Source: Lepas anatifera
Lineage: Eukaryota > Arthropoda > Thecostraca > Lepadidae
Assembly (NCBI GenBank): GCA_034440635.1
Contig: JAOTON010000975.1
Location: forward strand, 1,674,001 to 1,738,000
DNA length: 64,000 bases
Reading direction: 5' to 3'
The notes under the pieces were generated by a model. That model was not told where the DNA came from. It saw only the letters and a program-made list of their open reading frames with translations, and ran no database searches. Shown piece by piece: positions 54,953-64,000 of the stretch (position 1 is the stretch's first letter; every line of letters starts with the position of its first letter). Position numbers and translations under genes: made by a program.

Positions 54953-57656
54953 GAAGAGACCGACCAACTCATGCTGGGGGAGTGGCGTGTGCCGTAAGAG
55001 ACAAATTTCCGACTGTAAGGCGACTTGACCTTGAAGCAGACGGCACCGAGTCTCTAGTCATCGAGATAGGCACGGTGCCCAAGATGCTCATGTGCACTAT
55101 TTACTGCCCCCAAGTGATATGAATGCCTTTAAAAAGTGTATGGAAATGATGTGTGACATTGCAGCCAGGTATCCGGGCAGGCCTCTAGTGTTCCTAGGAG
55201 AATTTAACACACCGGATGTGAAGTGGTATAGAGAGGCGAATTTAGGGGACTTATGAATGCACTCCTGAGTATGTGAGAATAACAGAGCGGGCAGTTTTTA
55301 TGTTAGAGAAGTGCGACATTGCTGGTGTATCCCAAACAGTAGCTGAACCCACGCGAAAAGACAACTTTTTAGACTTGGTGTTTTCGAAGTCCGCTCCCGT
55401 GAATTCAAGCGTACGGCCTGGTGTGTTCTTCTCTGATCATTTAGAAGTTATCAGTGAGGTTAGAGTAACGGCACCTCAGGCACCTGTTGTTAATAGGTCC
55501 ACGGCATTAAATTACAAGAGGGCGGACTTTGACGGCATGCGCCGTAGCTTGCAGCTTTTTCCGTGGGAGGCTATGCTAGATCTGAACACCGATGCAGCGA
55601 TAGATGTATTTTACGATGTTTTACAGGCTGCCATACAGGACCATGTTCCAACTGTCACCTTGCACCGACGATGTCCCCCCTGGTTTGACGCTGAGGCTAG
55701 GCGGGCTTTAAGAGAGAAAGAAGCAGCTTTTAAGAGGATGAAAACAGACAAAAACGATGAATCAACCCGACAATTTTCGGATAAACGGGCCCTTTTCAAA
55801 AACATTTCCTCTCACAAATATTTTAAATACCTTCAAGGTATGATCGGAAATTTTAAGACAAACCCAAAACGGTTTTGGTCTTACCTTCAGTGCATTAAGG
55901 GTAACAAGGCAAAAATTCCAAATCTGATGGACGGTCAAAAGAAATAAGTGGGGACACAGAGAAAGCCAACCTGCTAAACGCGACATTTGCAAGCAAATTC
56001 ACTTCACCGGATGTTGAGGAATTTCCGGCTGTCACCGAACATGAGCTGCCATCGCTAGACACATTAACCATATCAGAGGGAACAGTACGGACTATCTTGG
56101 ACGAGTTGCAAGTGCATAAGGCATGTGGGCCAGATAATATAAGTGCTAGGATAATTAAGGAATGTCGTGAGGAGTTGGCCATTCCACTTTGCATTCTGTT
56201 TAAAAAGTCGACAGATGAGGGGGTATTCCCGAGCAGGTGGGCGGAGGCCAATATTGTTCCAATATTTAAAAAGGGGTCAAAAAAGTTACCACAAAATTAT
56301 CGCAGCGTCTCGCTTCTCCCGCTATTTGGTAAGGTTTTGGAGAGGTGCATATATCAGACCCTTCTGACGCATGTGTTGCCAGTACTTTCCGAAAACCAAC
56401 ACGGCTTGTCCCACGCCGATCGTGCGATACTAATTTGGCAACCCTTCTGAAAACAGCTTGGGACACTATCTCTTCCGGCCATCAAACTGACGTTATTTAT
56501 ACTGACTATTCTGCGGCGTTCCAGAGCGTAAATCATAAACTCCTGCTCTTAAAGCTTAAAAAGTCTTACAACGTTTCCGGAAAGGCTCTGTCTTGGCTCA
56601 CTTCATTTCTTTGCTGTCGAAAACAACGCGTCATTCTAAATGGGAAGTGTTCTAGTTGGACGGAAGTGCGCTCTGGAACGCCGGAAGGTAGTCAGCTCTC
56701 TCCTTTGCTTTTCGCCCTCTTCATAAACGATCTTCCGGAAGAAATTCAAACAAACTCTTTGCTCTTTGCTGACGACGTGAAGCTATACCACAAAATTTGC
56801 TCTCCGGCAGATTCTAGACTTCTTCAGGAGGATCTTGATAGGCTGATTACGTGGTCGGAGGCTTGGAAACTGAATTTAAACCCTTCAAAATGCCACTCGT
56901 TTCGAATCACATTAAAAAAGAACTTTATACCGGCCACATATCAAATTCGGGGCACCTCTTTGGAACATATTTGGAAAAAGTTCGCGATCTCGGTATTTGG
57001 CTAGACTCGAAATTGAATTTTGCGGACCATGTAGATTTTACCGTCAGCAAAGCTAACAAAATGTTGGGTCTCCTTATGCGTTCTCTTCAGACCGGCCAGG
57101 TGGGGGGCAGGTTCAAAGTGGGACCTATTTTGGCAGCATACTTTGGAAATATTCGTTCAATTCTGGAATATGGGTGTGTCCTCTGGGGCGGAGCTGCGAA
57201 GTGTCATTTGGATAGATTAGAAAGGGTTCAGCATAAGTTTCTCATTTGGCTTGCATTTCAAAACCATACATCTCAGCCCTCTCAATCACTAACATATCAT
57301 GATCTCTTACAGCTTTTCAAAATTAGCAGCTTGTCCCAGAGGAGACTACAGTACGACATTTGCTTTGTTCATAAAATTATCTCCGGTAGAGTGGACTCCG
57401 CTCCCCTGCTTGGGAGTTTCCCACTGCATGTGCCCCAGCGAAGAACCAGGGGGCGCCTCACCATTTCCTGCACGTGCCGGTGCCTCGAGTTGAGACGGTG
57501 AAAAGAGGCTTGTTTCGCCGGGCGGTGCTTGCTTTTAACGCACACGTCGGTCGCTGCCCCGAGGTGGATCCTTTTAATTCACCACATGCTAGTTTTAAGT
57601 CTAGTGTAATAAGATACATTAAAGATCATCCTTTTAAAATCATCCGTGTGCTTTAG
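54953..57656 (+). pseudogene. LINE ORF 3' part: endonuclease remainder and reverse transcriptase
   Basis: It resumes the endonuclease after the insertion. LGEFNTPDVKW (about 55194-55226) stands where the family has GDFN, with GAA at 55200 replacing the catalytic Asp codon. DNFLDLVF and FFSDHLE (conserved SDH) follow. Reverse transcriptase blocks are HKACGPDNIS, RWAEANIVPIFKKGS, NYRSVSLLP, IYTDYSAAFQSV, RSGTPEGSQLSPLLF, LLFADDVKLYHK, LNPSKCHSF and DLGIWLDSKLNF. The C-terminal GCVLWGGAAKCHLDRLERVQHKF ends at a TAG at about 57654. The domain is spread over several frames. Breaks include a short C run near 55115, an in-frame TAA near 55945, and shifts near 56440, 56980 and 57470. Catalytic FADD is intact but the gene is dead. 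Confidence 0.88.
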
Positions 57657-57890
57657 AATTTCATTCGTCGAATCAACTGCTTAAGCTGCTTTAAGTCATA
57701 CTTTTACCGTTTTGAATGTGTTTTACCTTATATCTTTAGTCATTGGGTCCCTTTACCACCAATAGGAGATATGTCATTGTAAATACTCATCTAGAGTTCT
57801 CTTTTATGTCCATGACTTCAGCTGTAATTGGGCCAGATACCTGTTGCTGATCTAAGTGAATAAATACAAATACAAATACAAATTTAAACA
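57657..57890 (+). other. LINE 3' untranslated region and tail
   Basis: Non-coding sequence after the pol stop, ending in AAATACAAATACAAATACAAAT. Short-unit tails instead of poly(A) fit CR1/I/Jockey-like elements. The last position is approximate. Confidence 0.65.
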
Positions 57891-58118
57891 GTTTACAGCT
57901 AATAAATTTAATATTGTTGACCTGATCCACACACAGGTGTGATCATGAGAATATATTTCCATTCCAGATGAAAGATCTGGGAGCGGACGTTTCTGAATTT
58001 GAACCGAAAGCGTTCAATAGATTCATCACATCGGCATAATTGTTCGCTCGTTGGTTCAGGGTACAGCCGCACAGCCATACGTGTCTCATCGGATTTCATT
58101 GTGATCTTGTAATTATTT

Positions 58119-58278
58119 TTGGGGCTTATTCCACACCATGCCATGGTCATATGTCATCGCCAAATCTCTCTTTGCTGGCAGGGTGTCTCGAGAGTAAAAT
58201 TTTTCGTTGTTTAGGGGAATCCACCGGGCTTTAAACCCGGATCATCTGAGTGGAAGGCGAGCATGCAAACCACCCCAG
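58119..58278 (-). mobile_element. Degraded tRNA-derived SINE
   Basis: The plus strand shows TTGGGGCTTATTCCACACC (complement of the SINE 3' end), GGTCATATGTCATCGCC and CCACCGGGCTTTAAACCCGG (B-box region). The order matches the SINE at 35789. Many substitutions; no clear target duplication. Confidence 0.72.
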
Positions 58279-58365
58279 CTTACGGTTGGTTGCTATTGAG
58301 AAGAAAGGTGCTGTCAGGTGCTATAATTCATCTCTGTTCACCTTTCGATTTGAAATTATCTTATT

Positions 58366-58570
58366 CATTGGCAGATCCAGGAGCAGCTTTAGAGGAGACC
58401 AAACACACGTTTTTTTGGGGGAGGGGGCTAAATCGAGGAAAAAACGCGAAAACATGGAGTTTTAAATAAAAAACAGAAAATTGGGTCCTTTTGGGAGGAT
58501 ACAAAATATGATATTTCAGACTTTGGTGGAGGCCACGGGCCCTTTGCCATCCCCCCTGAGTCCGCCAGTG
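58366..58570 (+). mobile_element. Small hAT-like element
   Basis: The ends CATTGGCAGATCCAGG and CCCCTGAGTCCGCCAGTG are imperfect inverted repeats. The 8-bp flanks ATCTTATT (58358-58365) and CTCCTATT (58571-58578) share six of eight bases. The interior resembles the element at 21076-21311 (TATGATATTTC, GGGCC). Non-coding and probably old. Confidence 0.68.
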
Positions 58571-58578
58571 CTCCTATT

Positions 58579-61076
58579 CTTCTGTCATTTCATTCCTACC
58601 GATTCGGGTAATTCCATTCAGAACCATTTCATCTCGATCCTCTGTGTTATCACGCCTTTAGCCAGGCGTCTTCAAGAAATGCATCGATGGAAACTTTCCC
58701 AATCATCGTTCACCGCATCCTTGAACCCACCAAAAGGAGCTTTCCAGTCCAGCTGCTAGATTCAAGGACCGATGCGACTAACAAAACCTGTCGTTTCTGG
58801 TGTGTCGTCTGCCACAATAGAGCTCGTTATACCAAAACACCGATGGCGCCCGCCCACACACGGCCAGTTTCCTGTGCTGCGGAGCAGGACATCCGCGCGT
58901 TCCGCATGCTTACAGCTCAGTGTAGTGACCGTGAAAGTCACGCCGCTTAACTGCAGTGCGTGGGCGCTGTAACATCCATGAGCTACAGAGGGTCCTGCGG
59001 TGAGCATCAGTGCAGTGCTGTTTCTATAGGACGAATGTAGTCGTTGCTTCCGGTGACATCATCACGGGGGACAGCGACCACATGAGGTGGAGGTAGGGTG
59101 AGGTTCTGGTTTCTGATGTCAGAGTTACAGAGAATGGTTGTCTGCCTATCGCCGTGCGGTTCTGAGTGTCACCGTTCGTTCAAACATCTGACGTCAGTGA
59201 AGGAGCCAGCTGACTGCCCTGAGATCTGGCTCCCCTGCTTTTGACCTGTCTGAAAAGCCCGCTAGATTTTCCCACTCGGCGAATAACCGGATTATTCTGT
59301 ATGAGTGGTGACCTTCGTGATGGGACGCACAGGTTCTAAAGCACTATAATTGAAAACGCTATACTTGGATCGACCTATGAGAGACCAGGAGTTTAGATTG
59401 AAGCTGTATCTCGGTGCTGGATAATGCAGGGGATGAAGCAGATGCACCTCTTTCCCTGGTATGAATTTTTATTCGTAGGGCTTTTAAATGTGTAAAAGTT
59501 GTGCTATTCTAGCAACAGCCTTGTGCGGGGAAAGTATTTCTTGAGAAAGCAATGTTCAAGCCCCAATACATTGTTAGCGTGTTGGGTATTCATAATTATT
59601 CGAAGAAAAAAACGGACACCCTGACTTCCTACAATTTAGACATTTCACCCTTAGTGCTTGAATTATTTCTAAGCAGAATGGCTTATACTATAACATTCAA
59701 TGGCCTGTGCTGGGACTTGGGAAGGCAGCTATTCTAGCATTCCCAGCACGTGACGCCGCCTGCAGCCGCCGGCTCAATTGCAAGCCATTCCAAACCTGGC
59801 AAAAACTGCAGTGGGCGTGGGTGGTGACCAATGGGCGTCAAAAGCAATCGGAGGGGGCATGTGCCCCCAATTTGCAAACTAGGAAGGGACCTCCCCGAAA
59901 ATCTTTTAGATTCGGCTTAGATTTTGCTACATTTTCTCCAAATTACTTGCGTCAACTTGGGTAATTCCTAGTTCTGGAGTCAATGCAACGCATTAGTGAA
60001 AATTTCAAAGGCAGCAAAGATGATCAAACATCGTCTCCAATCACCGCGCCATCGTCAATCCGAAGTCCTCCCCCCAGAAAAAACTCCGTGGTGACGCCCC
60101 TGGTGGTGACATCGTGACCAGACCAGAAGCCTTTTTGTCTTCGTTGTTTGCCATATCGGGCCCGATTGCATTACAGCCGTGAAGGATTTCCTTCGTCACG
60201 ACTCGCCCTACAGAGACTACCGCCGCGCGGATGGCGGACCCCCCAATAGGCCAATGCCTGTTGTGCTGCGGAACTTACTTGCCATTAAAATATTGGCTGC
60301 TATTTGTGACTTGTTTTTGAGGGCCTTGCCCGAACCTCTGACCGGGGAGGCACAACCTGTGACGGGATGGGCCGGTTGGGCAGTAGGGCTACTCCATATT
60401 CTATCAGGTCATTGACTGCGGGGCCACGAAAACTTGGGCAGCGGAGGAAACGCATTAGCGTATGTATGTGTGCATGTCTCAACACCAAGCGAGAGTACTT
60501 ATCGCCGGATGGGTCTACCCAAATAACAGTTTCAGTTACAATTCCTTTGTCTCTCATTACGGCGATGAAGAGCGTATCTTAGGTAAAAGCTTTGTTCAAG
60601 CAACCAACAGCTGATTATAGAGGCTGCTTCAGGGTATAATTACCCAATTCAGGGTATCATTACCCCAATTCAGATTCAGACCCCGATGTCATGATTCGGG
60701 GGTATCATTTAGGGCCTTAGTATGGGGGATGGAAACCGTATACCAACTAAAAACTCGGTGAAAGGGGTATTCTAAAGGGGAGGGACCATCAAAACATGTT
60801 CCTTTTTAATTCATTTATATTTAGGAATGTTTCGTGCAGCTATTGAAATAGCAAGCTATTTCGAGATCAAAGGATCCAGCGTGCAACTTACCAGTTGAGT
60901 CAATGGATGAATGGCTGCTGCCAACTGATCTATGAGTGCCAGATGCATGGTGCTTGAGCTGTTACTTCAAATGAGCTAAGACGGCATGCAGTCAAAATTC
61001 ATAGTGTGAATAAACACGGATGTGTTACAGAAGGCTTTAGATGGCCACAGGAGACTGACGACGCGTCTAGAGGGAA
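58579..61076. other. No recognisable gene
   Basis: Overlapping frames up to 92 codons on both strands. A moderately CpG-rich stretch lies at about 58830-59080. Near-duplicated TACCC-CAATTCAG words occur at 60640-60670. Nothing could be assigned. Confidence 0.4.
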
Positions 61077-61084
61077 CTTCCGTA

Positions 61085-61272
61085 CTGGGGCGTAGCCAGG
61101 ATTTCGCTCAGGGGAGGGGGCGGCGCCCCGAGAAGGGCCCCTGCGACAGCGCCAAAAGGACCCAGCTGGGTAAAAAGTGCCCTGCTTGTTACAGAATCGT
61201 GTCTTCAGGAGGGCCCTTCGGGCCCTCAGGGGGGGCAGCTTTCCCTGCCGCCCCTCCTTGGCTACGCTCCTG
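61085..61272 (-). mobile_element. hAT-like miniature element with perfect 8-bp duplication
   Basis: Exact CTTCCGTA duplications flank it at 61077-61084 and 61273-61280. The ends CTGGGGCGTAGCCAGG and TTGGCTACGCTCCTG are inverted repeats of the CAGGGGCGTAGCCA family. The interior (GCGACAGCGCCAAAAGGACC, TACAGAAT) is the complement of words in 32511-32791, so this is a shorter, reversed member of that family. Confidence 0.9.
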
Positions 61273-61280
61273 CTTCCGTA

Positions 61281-62921
61281 TCTCCAGATCAGGTATACCG
61301 TTGCCAACCCCATTATTAATTACTGCAGCCCATGTGGGTTAAGGCCGAGATAGGGTTGGGTTTAAGTCGCTGGGAAACCAATGGGCTCTTGAAATGCCCG
61401 GTCCCTGTCCAGGGAACTAACATGATTTCAATAACGCGAAAACGGGCATTTTTATCCCCGTTGACGTCATTCGTGGCTTTCGTACAAAAGAAAAGCCGAA
61501 TAAAACATCTTATTATTCTTTTATCACTTATTTGTGCGAAGCAAGTTTCGATATAAGCTTTCAACAGAAATTACATTTATGATTTTGAATCAAGCAAGCT
61601 GTAGCTCACACTGACATTTTAAGGGTTGGATAGGGCAAAGGCCTACCTTACATACAGACATATGGGTTGGGTCATAGGATTTGGGCCGATATCCCAAAGC
61701 CTTAGACCAGGTCAGATTGATGCCAGATATATCCGTGGCGAGCCCTGCAGCTTCCTGGGCTATGACCCACCGCACACGTGCACCGGCTGCGTAGCGATGA
61801 ACAGGGAGGGGTCGGGGGAGGGGGAGGGGGAGGGGAGGTTGTACGTGTCCGCCGCTCTGAATGACCCTGCGACAGCACCGCCCCAATGCAGCCCTCTCCG
61901 CCCATTGATGGAGCTCTAAGAGACTCTGCGCCGCCCCTCCCGTTAGCCGGGAGAGCAGCGGCTGCAGTACACCGTCTTATTAGCCTGCAGTCGGAGGGAC
62001 TTAACAAGATAAGTAGGAGAAAGATAGCATAATTGGAACGGTTGCAGCAAGGTTATACCTCGGACGTGTCAGATGAGTCGGGGAAGAGTTTGAAGTGCGC
62101 GAGATTAGTTTGTTCACGCTGGCAGTGATTCCATTTGGGATTTCAGGCCTGGCGGTGAAGCGATGCTAGCAGAATTGTCTGAAAATAATTTGAGAAGAAT
62201 TTCAGTAAGTACAGGGGAGCTTACTCCAGTCGTTTTTGGGGGACTCATACCAGCGAGCAAAAAAGGAAAGAAAAAAGCACATTAAACGGTGGGTACAGTG
62301 ACTGACTCCAACCCGGCAGGATTAAGATAGTGCAGTGAATTCATTTTCATTTTTAAAGCGGTACTTTGCGAATGGAAAAATGCAAACGAATACGATTTTG
62401 ATTTGGGGGAGGGGTAAAATTGTGTTTGAGCCCCTCTATTCTTCTTGCGGGGGCATGGCCAGATTACCACTTTCCCTGGATTGGCCCCTAAGTAGGGAAG
62501 GTATGAACATACATAGACTGTTTTAGAAGTTACAGCGTTTAAAGTTTGGAACAACTTTCCTTGACTCGACCCCGACAAACATGATAGCTTGAATTATTTA
62601 GGATCCACATAAGCTGTGCACAAAATGTATTTTAACAGTTATTGCAATGATATTCGGATCTCATTTTCGAAATTCCCTCTAATAAGGCAGTGTTAATCTC
62701 CTCAATGTTGACTGGAACCTAGAACTCGTCTGGAGGAAGAAAACAAAGACCGAATGAACTCATTCTTGCAGCTTACACGAACAAGGACATACCACCGTTC
62801 CGAACATGGTCTGTTGGACGCGCTGGTCTAACCTGTCGTACAAGTTCTCATTTGGTCATGCCATGTTTGTAACCTGGACATTGTGGAAAAACAAAACGTT
62901 CTGGTCGAAATTCTATCGGTT
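61281..62921. other. No recognisable gene
   Basis: A GGGGGAGGGGGAGGGG tract at about 61810-61840 could form G-quadruplex-like structure. Frames up to 101 codons have no family motif. Confidence 0.4.
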
Positions 62922-63135
62922 GTTACCGAAAGGATAAAGCTTTCATTAAAGAATGATAGTGTTCATATTTTCGCTAGCAAATCGATCATACTTGACATGA
63001 GCATCGTCACCGGCAAGAAAGTGAGGTTACCGAAAGGTAAAAACTTCCATTGAAGAAGGATAATGTTCCTATTTTTGCTATAAAATTGATCATACTTGGC
63101 ATAAGCGTCGTCACCGGTAAGAAAATGAGGTGGCC
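62922..63135. repeat. Tandem duplication of about 105 bp
   Basis: Two adjacent units each begin GTTACCGAAAGG(A)TAAA and contain GAATGATAGTGTTC/GAAGGATAATGTTC, GATCATACTTG and GTCGTCACCGG(C/T)AAGAAA. They differ by roughly one base in seven, so the duplication is old. No coding capacity was recognised. Confidence 0.88.
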
Positions 63136-64000
63136 AGTGAACCTTCAACCCGCTGCTGATTAGAAACTTTCCCCTCTGTAACCCACACCCATCGTTGATA
63201 GGACCATCGTTGCCTGCCGCACTGTCTGGCTGAAATATTTTCCGAATTGTTCCCGATTTGGCTCAAATCGCATAATCTCTTAGACGAAAAGTGGGCGCTG
63301 GCCCACTACCCCTCCCCCTATTCCGATTAAGGATGATACCTACTCGAGGTAATGGTACATGGGCTTAACTTTGAAGCAAAACCTTTTCCTTGGAAAAAAT
63401 TATTTGCCAGCTGAGCAAACTTCGGTGACTTCATACAGTTTGCCCTAGAAAGAAAATACGACAGGAAACCCAAGCCTTTGTTGAGTTATGGTCGTATAAA
63501 CTGGATCAATTTACTCTGACAATAGTTTCATGGACCGGTTTCAGTCCGGTTTCAAATGTACACTACCAAACACCTTTTCAATTATTTGCTCCGTTAGCAC
63601 ACTAGCCTTGAAATAAGCAATGCTTTTATTTCCCACTGGGGCTTAGGTGTACACGTGCTTTCATCCGGCTTATCAAACAGTAGATGATAATGGTTGGGGA
63701 TTCGTACTTCCTAAAGTGGGCCAAGACTTCACATTTGCTCTTGCATAGGGGTTTCTCCGGGAAGTTGGAAATCACTCCCCAGACACCATGTTTAAGTTGG
63801 TAACATTTTGAGAACGATAAGAAAAAACCCTGATTTTTATCACCTTATCCATGGAGATTTACTATTACGAAGCTTGCCGCGTCGCCTGGCGATGCGCAGA
63901 TTAGCACCGAGCAGGGGCTGGAACGTAGCGGAAGTGCTATTACTACTCCGTTATACCGGATTAGTAATGGTTCATCTTTATGAGCTTATCTTACAGGAGT
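63136..64000. other. No recognisable gene
   Basis: No frame of note, repeat or RNA-gene signature was found to the end of the window. Confidence 0.4.

Larger units (their letters stand above)
38821..57890 (+). mobile_element. CR1/Jockey-like LINE split by a 15.7-kb DNA element
   Basis: The 5' part (38821-39250) encodes a leader, a 2A-type motif and the start of an APE-type endonuclease. The 3' part (54945-57890) encodes the remaining endonuclease and the reverse transcriptase. The 3' end is short ACAAAT repeats (57858-57885). Removing 39251-54944 and one 8-bp duplication restores the endonuclease reading frame exactly (ending HVWY, resuming RRDRPTH). That proves one original element and a later insertion. 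Frameshifts occur at about 55115, 55945, 56440, 56980 and 57470, so the copy is non-functional. The minus-strand LINE at 15786 is a close relative. The 5' boundary is uncertain. Confidence 0.9.

Noticed and set aside
54953..57656. Host gene with introns encoding a reverse-transcriptase-like protein
   Set aside because: Breaks are single-base shifts and stops without splice signals, and the element has a LINE-type tail and a relative at 15786-17600.

Overview
This is repeat-dominated nuclear DNA from an animal, most likely an invertebrate. The signs are non-LTR retrotransposons with an APE-type endonuclease and reverse transcriptase, tRNA-derived SINEs, TTAA-flanked and 8-bp-duplication DNA-transposon derivatives, and TA, CA and GA microsatellites. 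No operons, ribosome binding sites or dense gene order are present. I cannot name the species. I found no intact host gene. The convincing coding sequence is retrotransposon pol (two damaged copies) plus one intronless 174-codon frame at 29903-30427.

Layout. 1-4178: a degraded SINE, then DNA without recognisable genes. 4179-33864: low-copy DNA interrupted by at least six copies or fragments of one TTAA-flanked family unusually rich in AGGTCA/TGACCT hexamers, by SINEs, by small hAT-like elements, and by a minus-strand CR1/Jockey-like LINE (15786-about 17600, perhaps to 18225). Within this stretch a 720-bp inverted repeat (29181-29902 and 31190-31903) brackets the 174-aa frame. 34788-37190: tandem repeats and microsatellites. 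38821-57890: one plus-strand CR1/Jockey-like LINE, split by a 15.7-kb DNA element. 57891-64000: SINE and hAT-like remnants in otherwise featureless DNA.

The centrepiece is 39251-54944. A non-autonomous hAT-like element of about 7.85 kb (termini CAGTGACGGATC) inserted into the LINE endonuclease region with the 8-bp duplication ATGGTACA. A second, nearly identical copy of the same element then inserted into the first in reverse orientation with the 8-bp duplication CCTTGAAG. The result has the order A-B-A'-B', where the primes mark reverse complements. The element carries kilobases of a 19-bp minisatellite (core GCGCCCC) in 190-195 bp higher-order units, a perfect subterminal hairpin, an embedded copy of the AGGTCA-rich family, a second GC-rich repeat block, and a 608-bp module with hAT-like termini at both ends. 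It has no transposase.

The interrupted LINE opens with a signal-peptide-like leader followed by DIEVNPGP, the signature of 2A ribosome-skipping peptides, directly before the endonuclease domain. This copy is dead: it has frameshifts, and two endonuclease motifs differ from the family consensus. The order of events can be read from the nesting: LINE first, then the outer hAT-like element, then the inner one.
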